From: JBKPNJ01 sp963695705
Lineage (GTDB): Bacteria; Actinomycetota; Actinomycetes; Propionibacteriales; Nocardioidaceae
DNA length: 64,000 nt
Assembly: GCA_963695705.1 (NCBI GenBank)
Contig: CAVOHB010000010.1
Location: forward strand, 1-64,000
Reading direction: 5' to 3'
Part shown: piece by piece, positions 31,730 to 40,180 of the stretch
Layout of the letters: every line of letters starts with the position of its first letter
Numbering within the stretch: the first letter of the stretch is position 1
Translations under genes and position numbers: made by a program
The notes under the pieces: model-generated
The model's input: the letters and a program-made list of their open reading frames with translations, nothing else
Database searches by the model: none
What the model was told of the DNA's origin: nothing

Positions 31730-33001
31730 TCACCGTTCGTGCCTCAGCGGACGTAGCACGAGCTCCAGCAGAGTAATGACGACCGAGATGACGAGCGCGC
31801 CGAGGACTGTGCCGCCGAACCCGCCGACGTCGAGCTTGGGACTCAGCCCAGCCGTGATGGCAAGGAGGAGTCCGTTCACCACCAGCGCGGACAGGCCCAG
31901 CGTCAGGACGGTCAAAGGCAGTGCGATCAGGTAGAGCAGCGGGCCCAGGACGGCGTTGACCAGACCGAGCAGCAGGGACACCAGCAGGTACGTGGGCAAC
32001 CCGCCCGTCACATCGATGCCGGGGACGATCGCGGTGGCCGCCCACACTGCTGCCACCATCACGAGCCAGTTGGCGAGCACCCGGACCAACAACAGCAGGT
32101 CCTCACTGGTGAGGCCGGAGTCTAGGCCCTCTTCGGTGAGGACGCGATCTTCGAACGTCGGGTCCCCCAGACGGTATCTCGCCTTCAGCCTTACTGCCCA
32201 AAGCGCCCGGGAACCATCGAACTCCGCGGCGATCGCGGTGCTCGCCACCAGCACCATCGCACTGCCGAGCAGCCAGCCGATGATGGCGATCGTGATGCCG
32301 AACAGCCCGAAACTCTGGGTGTAACGCTCGATATGACCCGGCAGGTAGACGGTCATCCCGATGCCGTAGATGGCGATGGCCGTCGAAGAGACTCCACCCG
32401 CGACCATCAGCCGGCGCCATCGGACCTGACGATTCAGCAGCAGGTACGGGATCGACGTCCACAGCACGAAACCCGCGACAGCCGACAGCGGCAGCGCGAA
32501 TAGCCAGTCCAACGGCAGGGTTCTCACAAGGCTCTGGATGCCGTACAGCAGGAGTATCTCCGCCAGCAGGGCGATAAGCCCCAGGGCTGCGAACAGCCCG
32601 CTCCGCACGCCTGCTTTCTCCTGACCCCACGCTGCGCGGTACATCGTCTGCATCCTGCGAGTGAACGAGACACCCGAGAACACCAGCAGGACGACGCTGG
32701 CGACACTGATACTGCTCGCCGCGTCACCGGAAATATGGAAGAGCTGCTCGACCGCCGCAGCCGAATCGCCTTCGAGTCCGAACTTGGTGATGATCGTCCG
32801 GGCCACTACATCCTCGTGGCCAGCCGGAGCCAGCGCAGAAACCAGCATCAGCAGGGGTATCAGAGCCGTGAACGCCTGCGACGCCAGCACGATGCTTCGG
32901 TCGATACCTGCCATCGAGACGAAGCGGTTGACGCAGCGGCCGAGGAACGAACCCCATGCGCGTTGCATCAGCGCCGCGAGGTCGTCCGATGGAAGGTTCA
33001 C
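31730..33001 (-). CDS. YihY/BrkB domain fused to a phage-holin-4-type domain
   Basis: A 423-residue membrane protein. Residues of about 20-290 form a YihY-like domain (SQAFTALIPLLMLVSALAP, FTRRMQTMYRAAWG, FGLFGITIAIIGWLLGSAMVLV). Residues of about 303-423 form a Phage_holin_4_2 domain: VPGIDVTGG, LLLGLVNAVLGPLL, LALVV-like LSALVVNGLLLAI and KLDVGGFGGTVLGA, matching the free-standing protein at 19789-20151. The fusion joins two families that occur separately in this window, hinting that they act together in the envelope. It follows the SHOCT gene on the same strand. Confidence 0.88.
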   Translation of the reverse strand: MNLPSDDLAALMQRAWGSFLGRCVNRFVSMAGIDRSIVLASQAFTALIPLLMLVSALAPAGHEDVVARTIITKFGLEGDSAAAVEQLFHISGDAASSISVASVVLLVFSGVSFTRRMQTMYRAAWGQEKAGVRSGLFAALGLIALLAEILLLYGIQSLVRTLPLDWLFALPLSAVAGFVLWTSIPYLLLNRQVRWRRLMVAGGVSSTAIAIYGIGMTVYLPGHIERYTQSFGLFGITIAIIGWLLGSAMVLVASTAIAAEFDGSRALWAVRLKARYRLGDPTFEDRVLTEEGLDSGLTSEDLLLLVRVLANWLVMVAAVWAATAIVPGIDVTGGLPTYLLVSLLLGLVNAVLGPLLYLIALPLTVLTLGLSALVVNGLLLAITAGLSPKLDVGGFGGTVLGALVISVVITLLELVLRPLRHER

Positions 33002-33081
33002 GACCTAGCGAAGGGTAACGTGAAGACCGGACAGGCCGACATCAGGTCTGCCGAGAGTGGTTCCGCAGGGAGTCGCCGCTG

Positions 33082-33471
33082 TCAGGCCAGCACCTTCGCC
33101 TTGGCCTGCTCGTAGTCCGCAGCGGTGATGACACCGCTGTCGCGAAGCTCTGCCAGCTTGCGGAGCTCGTCGGCGCTGCTGGTCGTGTTCGCAGCATCCT
33201 GCACATATGCTCGGAAGCCCGCTTCTCGCTCCTCGGCCGCCCGCGCTGACCGCTCGTTCATCGACGCCCCGCGCACGATGAGGTAGAGCAGCGCACCCAG
33301 CCACGGAAGGAAAATGAGGAGCAAGGTCCAGAGCGCCTTTCCCCCGCCGCTCAGCTCGCGATCGCGGAAGATGTCGCCGATGATGTGGAAGAACAACGCA
33401 ATCCACGCGACCAGCAGCATGAACCAGAACATCGAGACGAAAACGTCCCACAGACCGAAGTCGTCAGACAT
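33082..33471 (-). CDS. PLDc_N/SHOCT-domain membrane protein
   Basis: A 129-residue protein with two membrane helices (VFVSMFWFMLLVAWIALFFHII and LWTLLLIFLPWLGALLYLIV, the latter of PLDc_N type). A cytosolic SHOCT motif ends the chain: ELRKLAELRDSGVITAADYEQAKAKVL. ATG 33471 follows GAGGAGAGAG; the longer reading from 33492 is less likely. SHOCT is a short oligomerisation motif. Palindrome site 11 is centred 93 bases upstream. The YihY-holin fusion gene follows. Confidence 0.88.
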   Translation of the reverse strand: MSDDFGLWDVFVSMFWFMLLVAWIALFFHIIGDIFRDRELSGGGKALWTLLLIFLPWLGALLYLIVRGASMNERSARAAEEREAGFRAYVQDAANTTSSADELRKLAELRDSGVITAADYEQAKAKVLA

Positions 33472-33555
33472 GACGGGTCTCTCTCCTCGCACGATCGCGC
33501 CGAAGGTACGTGGCAGCCAACGAGGTCAGCCTGCCCAGTACCCCTCGTGCGGGCA

Positions 33556-33572
33556 TCACCCGGGACGGGTGA
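33556..33572. promoter_or_regulatory. 17-bp palindrome site 11
   Basis: Perfect site TCACCCGGGACGGGTGA in the divergent region between the SHOCT gene (centre to start 93 bases) and the GH13 gene (124 bases). I see no further copy to the right of it. Confidence 0.82.
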
Positions 33573-33687
33573 ACTCGTCACATCGCGAAAACGTCCAGTT
33601 CAGAGCGTCGCCGCCGGCCAGCCGTCCACGACGTGACACCATCTGCACTGGCCGTTTCATGGGTACCGCAGCCGACAAGGAGCCACT

Positions 33688-35238
33688 GTGACGACGTCCC
33701 CCTGGTGGCGCAACGCGATCTTCTACGAGATCTACGTGCGCAGCTTCGCCGACGCCGACGGCGACGGCATCGGGGACCTCCCCGGCGTCACCTCGCGACT
33801 GCCCTACCTAGCCGAGCTCGGTGTCGATGCCATCTGGCTCACGCCGTTCTACCGGTCGCCGCAGGCCGATCACGGGTACGACGTCAGCGACTACCGCGAC
33901 GTCGATCCGATGTTCGGCGACCTCGGGGACTTCGACACCATGCTCCGAAGAGCCCACGGTCTCGGCATCAAGGTCGTCGTCGACATCGTCCCCAACCACA
34001 CCTCGGATGAGCACGACTGGTTCAAGGCCGCGCTGGTGGCCGGACCCGGCAGCCGCGAGCGTGAGCGCTACGTATTCCGCCACGGAACCGGCCGGCACGG
34101 GTCCCGCCCGCCCAACAACTGGACGTCGGTGTTCGGGGGACCGGCCTGGAAGCGGCTCGAGGACGGTGACTGGTACCTGCACCTGTTCGACGAGAGGCAG
34201 CCGGACCTCAACTGGCGCAACCCCGAGGTCGGAGACGAGTTCGAGTCGGTACTGCGCTTCTGGCTCGACCGCGGAGTCGACGGGTTCCGGATCGACGTCG
34301 CACATGGCATGTTCAAGCCGGAGGATCTCAGTCCGGCAACCCGTCAGCACCGCCATCCGTACTACGACAACCCCGAGGTGCACGACGTCTACCGGCGCTG
34401 GCACAGGATCCTCGCCGAGTACGACGGGGACCGGATGGCGGTGGCGGAGGCATGGGTCGACGACGCCGCGTCGATGGCGCGCTACGTGCGCGCTGACGAG
34501 CTGCAGCAGGCGTTCAACTTCCACTGGCTGAAGGCGGACTGGTCGGCGGCAGCATTCCGGCGGGTCATCACGGACACGCTCGCTGCGGTCGAACCGGTCC
34601 AGGCGTCGCCCACCTGGGTCTTGAGCAACCACGACGTCACCCGGCACGTCACCCGGTACGGCGGCGGCGCGCGGGGCGTCGCTCGCGCGCGGGCGGCCAC
34701 CCTCACCATGCTGGCGCTTCCGGGTTCCGCGTACTTCTACATGGGTGAGGAGCTCGGGCTGCCGCAGGCCGATGTCGGCCCGGCGCAGCGCCAGGATCCC
34801 ACCTGGTTGCGAGGTGGCGGCGTCGGTCGTGACGGGGCCCGGGTTCCGCTTCCCTGGTCCGGTGACCGGCCTCCCTACGGCTTCGGCCAGGGCAGCGAGT
34901 CAGCCAGCTGGCTGCCGCAACCGGCCGACTGGTCCCGACTCACCGTCGAGGCCGAGGCGGCGGATGCGCGGTCGACACTGACCTTCTACCGGCGCGCGGT
35001 TCACCTTCGCCGTGGCCTCGCCTCCACCCTCGGCGACGAGTTCGCCTTCCTGGACATCGGTCCGGGCCTGCTTGCGTTCAGCCGAGGGCACGGGTTCGTC
35101 TGCGTCATCAACTGCGGATCCCGACGTCGACGGCTGCCACCCGTCGGCGACCTGCTGATCAGCTCCGGCGTCGATGATGATGCCGGACATGGCTGGCTGG
35201 CGCCGAACACGGCAGCATGGTTTGCCGGCGTGGGATAG
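33688..35238 (+). CDS. GH13 alpha-glucosidase / oligosaccharide hydrolase
   Basis: A 516-residue cytosolic GH13 enzyme. Conserved region I is DIVPNHTSDEH, region II GFRIDVAHGM (nucleophile Asp), region III MAVAEAWV (acid Glu) and region IV VLSNHDVTRH (third acidic Asp). The N-terminus FYEIYVRSFADADGDGIGDL is typical of alpha-glucosidase/oligo-1,6-glucosidase enzymes. GTG 33688 follows AAGGAG. A trehalose synthase is less likely because the usual C-terminal length and motifs are missing. Confidence 0.92.
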   Translation: MTTSPWWRNAIFYEIYVRSFADADGDGIGDLPGVTSRLPYLAELGVDAIWLTPFYRSPQADHGYDVSDYRDVDPMFGDLGDFDTMLRRAHGLGIKVVVDIVPNHTSDEHDWFKAALVAGPGSRERERYVFRHGTGRHGSRPPNNWTSVFGGPAWKRLEDGDWYLHLFDERQPDLNWRNPEVGDEFESVLRFWLDRGVDGFRIDVAHGMFKPEDLSPATRQHRHPYYDNPEVHDVYRRWHRILAEYDGDRMAVAEAWVDDAASMARYVRADELQQAFNFHWLKADWSAAAFRRVITDTLAAVEPVQASPTWVLSNHDVTRHVTRYGGGARGVARARAATLTMLALPGSAYFYMGEELGLPQADVGPAQRQDPTWLRGGGVGRDGARVPLPWSGDRPPYGFGQGSESASWLPQPADWSRLTVEAEAADARSTLTFYRRAVHLRRGLASTLGDEFAFLDIGPGLLAFSRGHGFVCVINCGSRRRRLPPVGDLLISSGVDDDAGHGWLAPNTAAWFAGVG

Positions 35239-35279
35239 GAACGCCGTCGCACCAGCCGGTCAAGGGCGAAGGAGCACTC

Positions 35280-35654
35280 ATGTTGGCGACCTCAGACCTC
35301 ATCGCGTTCGTACCAGCCAGTGACCTCGACCGTGCACGGGCCTTCTACCAGGGCACGCTCGGTCTGCGGCTGGAGAGCGACAGCCCGTTCGCCTGCGTGT
35401 TCGACGCCGCGGGCACCATGCTCCGTGTCGCCCAGGTGGACGAACCGGTGGCGGCGCCGTACACCGTGCTGGGGTGGCGGGTCTCCGACATCCACGAGGT
35501 GATGGAGGGGCTGGCCGAGTCCGGAGTGCGGTTCCTGGAGTACCCGGGCATGAACCAGGATCCGGCCGGCGTATGGACGACTCCGGGTGGGGACAAGGTC
35601 GCCTGGTTCACCGATCTGGACGGGAACACGCTGTCGTTGACCCAGTTCGCTTAG
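35280..35654 (+). CDS. VOC (glyoxalase-like) family protein
   Basis: A 124-residue protein with paired beta-alpha-beta units of the vicinal oxygen chelate fold (FVPASDLDRARAFYQGTLGLRL and a C-terminal WFTDLDGNTLSLTQF). ATG 35280 has GAAGGAG upstream. It follows the GH13 gene by 41 bases, probably on the same transcript. Substrate cannot be inferred. Confidence 0.85.
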   Translation: MLATSDLIAFVPASDLDRARAFYQGTLGLRLESDSPFACVFDAAGTMLRVAQVDEPVAAPYTVLGWRVSDIHEVMEGLAESGVRFLEYPGMNQDPAGVWTTPGGDKVAWFTDLDGNTLSLTQFA

Positions 35655-35662
35655 GCCCTGGC

Positions 35663-36913
35663 TCACGGTTCGGGGTGCTCGGCGTCGTAGGAGAGGAACC
35701 GGCGCTGGACCACCGCCGTGATGAGTACGCCGCACACGCAGGCGAGGCCGCCCGCGAGCAGCGCGATGCGTTCCGACGTGGCAGTGGCGAACGAGCCCGC
35801 CAGGAAGTCCCCGGCCCGCGGACCGCCCGCCACGACGATGATGAACACCCCCTGCAGCCGACCGCGAAGGTGGTCCGGAGCCGCGACCTGCAGGATCGTG
35901 GACCGGTACGCCGCACTCACCATGTCGGCCGCTCCTGAGAGCGCGAGGAAGAGCAGGCCCAGCCAGAGCAGCTCTGACAATCCGACGCCGCCGACGGCCA
36001 GGCCGTAACACATCACGGCGACCACGATCGCCAGGCCCTGCCGGCGCACCCGGCCCACCCAGCCTGAGAAGGCGAACGCGCCGAGCGCCCCGACCGCCGG
36101 CGCCGCGGTGAGCAGGCCCACCGTGGTCACGCCGCCGCCGTACACGGTGCTGGCCATGGCAGGAAACAGCGCGCGCGGCTGCGCCAGCACCATCGCGCAC
36201 AGGTCAAGGATGAACGTCGCACGCAGGTTCGGCGCGGACCCAAGGAATCGAAGTCCGTCCAGCACCGATCGCAGGCCGGCCCTCGTGACCTCGCCCAGCG
36301 GCGGCATCGCGGGCAGCCGGTAGAGCGCGTACAGGGCGGCGGTGAACGTGACGGCATCCACACCATAGGCCGCGCCGAAGCCGCCCCACTTGATCAGCAG
36401 GGCTCCGGCCACCGGCCCGACGGTGAAGCCGACGTTGAACGAGGCCATCGTGAGCGCGTTCGCGGCCGGCATCAGCCGACTGTCCAGCAACCGCGGGATG
36501 ATAGCGGCCCGGGCCGGGTTGTTCACCGCGTAGAAGCCCGACTGCACCGCGACGACGACGTAGAGCAGCAGGACGCTCTCCAGTCCGAGGAGCGCCTGGA
36601 TCAGCAGGATCAACGACATCAGCCACAGACCGGCGGATGCGATCAGGGCCAGCGTGCGCCGGTCCATCGCATCCGAGATCGAGCCGCCGTACAGCCCGAA
36701 GGCGATCAGCGGGAAGAGGGCGCACAGACCCACCAGACCCACCGAGAACGACGACTGCGTGAGCCGGTAGACCTGCAGGGCAACGGCGACTGTCGTCATC
36801 TGCTGGCCGAGCTGCGAGACGGTGGTGCCGAGCCACAGACGCCGGAAGTCCGCCGATGCCTGCAACGGACGGATGTCGGTGACGACCGCTCTGATGACGT
36901 CCCGGACCGACAC
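35663..36913 (-). CDS. MFS transporter (enterobactin-exporter-like group)
   Basis: A 416-residue protein with twelve predicted helices. Landmarks are DFRRLWLGTTVSQLGQQMTTVAVALQVY and the loop motif GGSISDAMDRR, as in the MFS_3 exporter group. I choose GTG 36913 because an upstream GTG at 36985 would run through the promoter of the leader ORF at 37007 on the other strand. A small inverted repeat GTCCT-N5-AGGAC lies at 36931-36945 just before this start and may be an operator. Confidence 0.85.
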   Translation of the reverse strand: MSVRDVIRAVVTDIRPLQASADFRRLWLGTTVSQLGQQMTTVAVALQVYRLTQSSFSVGLVGLCALFPLIAFGLYGGSISDAMDRRTLALIASAGLWLMSLILLIQALLGLESVLLLYVVVAVQSGFYAVNNPARAAIIPRLLDSRLMPAANALTMASFNVGFTVGPVAGALLIKWGGFGAAYGVDAVTFTAALYALYRLPAMPPLGEVTRAGLRSVLDGLRFLGSAPNLRATFILDLCAMVLAQPRALFPAMASTVYGGGVTTVGLLTAAPAVGALGAFAFSGWVGRVRRQGLAIVVAVMCYGLAVGGVGLSELLWLGLLFLALSGAADMVSAAYRSTILQVAAPDHLRGRLQGVFIIVVAGGPRAGDFLAGSFATATSERIALLAGGLACVCGVLITAVVQRRFLSYDAEHPEP

Positions 36914-36945
36914 GGCGGCAAGCGTTCCACGTCCTGTAATAGGAC

Positions 36946-36974
36946 TTGTGCCGGGGTCGGACACCACGTAGCGT
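36946..36974 (+). promoter_or_regulatory. Promoter of the leader ORF
   Basis: -35 TTGTGC at 36946-36951, 17-bp spacer, -10 TAGCGT at 36969-36974. This places the transcript start close to 36981, about 26 bases before the ATG at 37007. Confidence 0.5.
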
Positions 36975-37006
36975 CGTGTGCACACAGGAAGGAGGTGGTC
37001 CAGAGA

Positions 37007-37045
37007 ATGAGTTCTTCTGGGACTTGTGAGGTGGCTGCTCGCTAG
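37007..37045 (+). CDS. 12-codon leader-like ORF with an extended Shine-Dalgarno
   Basis: ATG 37007 to TAG 37045 encodes MSSSGTCEVAAR. The upstream 16 bases at 36986-37001, AGGAAGGAGGTGGTCC, can pair with the entire 3-prime end of actinobacterial 16S rRNA; 14 of 16 are identical to the perfect complement and both differences allow G-U pairs. GGCTGCT/AGCAGCC forms a hairpin across the stop codon. No same-strand gene follows before the convergent pdxH, so it does not look like a conventional attenuator. Nature unknown. Confidence 0.55.
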   Translation: MSSSGTCEVAAR

Positions 37046-37178
37046 CAGCCCACCGCTCCGGCCGTGACGTGCGGCTGGCGGAATTCCAAGCAGTCACCCG
37101 ACCCGTGGGCGCGCCGACCCTGTCCCCCGGCCCCCTGTCTTCACCGGCAGGACGCCCGCGGGTCGTCCCATGTCCGGC

Positions 37179-37835
37179 TCAGGGAGCCAGCCGCTCCCGA
37201 ACCCACCTGCTGTCGTCCCGGTGGTCCCGCCGGTAGCGGATCCGATCGTGCATCCGCTGTGCGCGCCCCTGCCAGAACTCGATCATCAAGGGTACGACCC
37301 GGTACCCACCCCAGTGCTCGGGACGCGGCACCTCCGTTCCGAGCGGCCAGCGCTGCGCGGCGAGCTCGTACTCCCTGTCCAGGAACGCCCGGTCCGGCAC
37401 CACGGATGACTGGGGCGACGCCCAGGCGGCCAGCTGCGAGCCCCGCGGCCGCGATGCGAAGTAAAGGTCGGACTCTGCGACGGAGACCCGCTCGGCGATC
37501 CCCTCCACCCGGACCTGCCGCTGCAGGGGGTACCACGGAAACACGAGTGCACACAGCGAAGATGCCTCGATGTCGCCGGCCTTGCGCGATCGGTAGTTCG
37601 TGAAGAACACGAACCCGGACGCGCCGACAGACTTCAACAACACGAACCTGGACGAGGGCAAGCCCTCCGTGTCGACGGTCGTCACGACCATCGCATCGGG
37701 TTCGTACAGGTCCGCAGCGACCGTGTCCGCGAACCACTGGCCGAAGAGCACCATCGGGTCATCGGGGAGACCTGACCCCGCGAGTCCCCGTTCGGCGTAC
37801 TCTGCGCGGAGTGAGGCGACACGGTCGTTGTCCAC
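37179..37835 (-). CDS. pdxH: Pyridoxamine 5'-phosphate oxidase
   Basis: A 218-residue FMN enzyme that makes pyridoxal 5'-phosphate. Family signatures are PDAMVVTTVDTEGLPSSRFVLLKSV, FFTNYRSRKAGDIE, ALVFPWYPLQRQVRVEG and the C-terminal FWQGRAQRMHDRIRY followed by RERLAP. Start GTG 37835, 39 bases from the divergent citrate synthase gene; no clear ribosome site, so it may be leaderless. Much longer upstream reading frames are antisense to the citrate synthase gene. Gene order pdxH-citrate synthase-serC is common in actinobacteria and puts a PLP-making enzyme next to a PLP enzyme. Confidence 0.93.
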   Translation of the reverse strand: MDNDRVASLRAEYAERGLAGSGLPDDPMVLFGQWFADTVAADLYEPDAMVVTTVDTEGLPSSRFVLLKSVGASGFVFFTNYRSRKAGDIEASSLCALVFPWYPLQRQVRVEGIAERVSVAESDLYFASRPRGSQLAAWASPQSSVVPDRAFLDREYELAAQRWPLGTEVPRPEHWGGYRVVPLMIEFWQGRAQRMHDRIRYRRDHRDDSRWVRERLAP

Positions 37836-37874
37836 CCGACGACGATAGCGACGCCACGAAGTGGGAGCCCGCGC

Positions 37875-38978
37875 ATGAGTGAGGTCCGACCCGGTCTCGA
37901 GGGCGTGGTCGCTTTCGAGAGCGAGATCGCAGAACCCGACAAGGACGGCTCGGCACTGCGCTACCGCGGTGTCGACATCGAGGATCTCGTGGGCCGGGTG
38001 CCCTTCGAGAAGGTCTGGGGGCTGTTGGTCGACGGCGCGTACGAGCCGGGACTGCCACCGGCGGAGCCGTACCCGATACCGGTGCACTCCGGCGACATCC
38101 GGGTCGACGTGCAGAGCGCCATCGCGATGATCGCACCGGCGTGGGGGATGCGCCAGCTCTACGACATCGACGACCAGCAAGCCCGCGACGATCTCGCTCG
38201 GACGGCGGTGATGGTCTTGTCGTACGTCGCCCAGGCCGCCCGGGGCGTCGGGCTGCCGATGGTGCCGCAGCGCGAGATCGACAAGGCCGGGTCGATCACC
38301 GAACGGTTCATGACTCGGTGGCGCGGCGACCCGGATCCCAAGCACGTCAAGGCGGTCGACGCCTACTGGACATCCGCGGCCGAGCACGGCATGAACGCGT
38401 CCACGTTCACCGCGCGGGTGGTCGCGTCGACCGGCGCCGACGTCGCCGCCAGCCTCTCCGCCGCGGTCGGCGCGATGTCCGGACCCCTGCACGGGGGTGC
38501 GCCATCCCGGGTGCTCGGCATGATCGAGGAGGTCGAGCGGCGTGGCGGCGCGATGCCGTACGTCAAGGAGCTGCTCGACGACGGCCAGCGGCTGATGGGC
38601 TTCGGGCACCGGATCTATCGGGCGGAGGACCCGCGTGCCAGAGTGCTCCGGCGGACCGCGCGGCAGCTGAACGCGCCGCGGTTCGAGGTGGCAGAGGCAT
38701 TGGAGAAAGCCGCACTGGCGGAGCTGCGGTCACGGCGTCCCGACCGCGTGCTGGAGACGAACGTGGAGTTCTGGGCCGCGATCGTGCTCGACTACGCCGA
38801 GGTCCCGCCGCACATGTTCACGTCGATGTTCACCTCAGCCCGTACCGCCGGCTGGAGTGCGCACATCCTGGAGCAGAAGCGGACCGGCCGGCTGATCCGG
38901 CCGGGGGCGCTGTACGTCGGGCCGGCCGCGCGCCCCGCCGAGGCGGTCGCCGGATGGGACGACCGCTGGGCTGAATGA
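37875..38978 (+). CDS. citA: Citrate synthase 2
   Basis: A 367-residue citrate synthase of the shorter actinobacterial type II-like group. Visible active-site regions: EHGMNASTFTARV and GPLHGGAPSRVLGM (catalytic His), GFGHRIYRAEDPRA, and NVEFWAAIVLDYAEVP. It condenses acetyl-CoA and oxaloacetate. ATG 37875 is used. A second citrate synthase is usually found elsewhere in these genomes; none is in this window. Confidence 0.92.
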   Translation: MSEVRPGLEGVVAFESEIAEPDKDGSALRYRGVDIEDLVGRVPFEKVWGLLVDGAYEPGLPPAEPYPIPVHSGDIRVDVQSAIAMIAPAWGMRQLYDIDDQQARDDLARTAVMVLSYVAQAARGVGLPMVPQREIDKAGSITERFMTRWRGDPDPKHVKAVDAYWTSAAEHGMNASTFTARVVASTGADVAASLSAAVGAMSGPLHGGAPSRVLGMIEEVERRGGAMPYVKELLDDGQRLMGFGHRIYRAEDPRARVLRRTARQLNAPRFEVAEALEKAALAELRSRRPDRVLETNVEFWAAIVLDYAEVPPHMFTSMFTSARTAGWSAHILEQKRTGRLIRPGALYVGPAARPAEAVAGWDDRWAE

Positions 38979-39052
38979 CCTCCCCGGGCTGAGACAATCG
39001 ACGTGGCTGACACCGTTGTCAGGACAAGCGACCGCGATCTGGAGACTCCTCG

Positions 39053-40180
39053 ATGACCGACGTTGACATCGTCGTTCCCGCCGACCTCAAGCCGTCCGAC
39101 GGCCGGTTCGGCTCGGGCCCGTCGAAGGTACGACCGCAGGCGCTGCGCGCGCTGGCGGACACCGGCACGTCGCTGCTGGGGACGTCGCACCGGCAAGCGC
39201 CGGTCAAGAGCCTCGTCGGCCACGTCCGCGCGGGCCTGGCCGAGCTCTTCTCGCTGCCCGACGGGTACGAGGTCATCCTCGGCAACGGGGGCACCACGGC
39301 GTTCTGGGATATCGCGACGTTCTGCCTGATCCGGGAGCGCAGCCAGCATCTGTCGTTCGGGGAGTTCTCGGCAAAGTTCGCCAGCGCCGCAGGTCTCGCT
39401 CCGTGGCTCCAGCAGCCCAGTATCCTCAGGGCCGATCCGGGCAGCCGGGCCACGGCCCGCGCCGAGGCGGGAGTCGACGTCTATGCCTGGCCGCACAACG
39501 AGACCTCGACCGGAGTCATGGCGCCGGTCCATCGGGTCGCCGGGGCGGACGAGGATGCGCTGGTCGTCATCGACGCCACTTCCGGTGCCGGTGGGCTGCC
39601 GGTGGACATCCTCAGCACCGACGTCTACTACTTCGCGCCGCAGAAGTCTTTCGCGTCCGATGGGGGGCTCTGGCTCGCCGTCATGTCCCCGCGGGCCCTG
39701 GAGCGGGCCGCGCAGATCGCGGCGACATCTCGCTTCTCCCCGGCGTTCCTCGACCTCACCATCGCGATCGACAACTCACGCAAGGACCAGACGTACAACA
39801 CCCCAGCGGTGGCGACGCTGTTCCTTCTCGCGCAGCAGCTCGACTGGCTCAACGGTGGCGGCGGTCTCGCCTTCGGAGTAGACCGCACGACGGACTCGTC
39901 GAGCCGGCTGTACGGCTGGGCCGACAAGACCGACTACACGACGCCGTACGTGTCCGACGTCGATGCGCGCTCTCTGGTCGTCGGGACGATCGACTTCGAC
40001 CCGGGGGTCGACGCCCTCGCGCTGGCAGCGGCCCTGCGGAGCAATGGGATCGTCGACGTCGAGTCGTACCGCAAGCTCGGCCGCAACCAGTTGCGGGTCG
40101 CCATGTTCCCGGCGGTGGAGCCTGACGACGTAGAGGCGCTCACCTTGTGCATCGACTACATCGTGTCGGCGATGTCCTAG
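39053..40180 (+). CDS. serC: Phosphoserine aminotransferase
   Basis: A 375-residue PLP enzyme of serine biosynthesis, actinobacterial SerC type. The N-terminus DGRFGSGPSKVRPQAL is diagnostic. The PLP-binding lysine lies in YYFAPQKSFASDGG (about residue 200), and the aspartate that binds the pyridine nitrogen is in VVIDATSGAGG. It converts 3-phosphohydroxypyruvate and glutamate to phosphoserine. The stop overlaps by four bases the end of the convergent gene. PLP supply may come from pdxH nearby. Confidence 0.95.
   Translation: MTDVDIVVPADLKPSDGRFGSGPSKVRPQALRALADTGTSLLGTSHRQAPVKSLVGHVRAGLAELFSLPDGYEVILGNGGTTAFWDIATFCLIRERSQHLSFGEFSAKFASAAGLAPWLQQPSILRADPGSRATARAEAGVDVYAWPHNETSTGVMAPVHRVAGADEDALVVIDATSGAGGLPVDILSTDVYYFAPQKSFASDGGLWLAVMSPRALERAAQIAATSRFSPAFLDLTIAIDNSRKDQTYNTPAVATLFLLAQQLDWLNGGGGLAFGVDRTTDSSSRLYGWADKTDYTTPYVSDVDARSLVVGTIDFDPGVDALALAAALRSNGIVDVESYRKLGRNQLRVAMFPAVEPDDVEALTLCIDYIVSAMS

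Noticed and set aside
33808..34647. Open frame of about 280 codons on the minus strand
   Set aside because: It is antisense to the GH13 gene, whose catalytic motifs are all present; no motif in the antisense frame.
37836..38609. N-terminal extension of pdxH
   Set aside because: The extension runs antisense through citrate synthase; PdxH homologs begin near GTG 37835.
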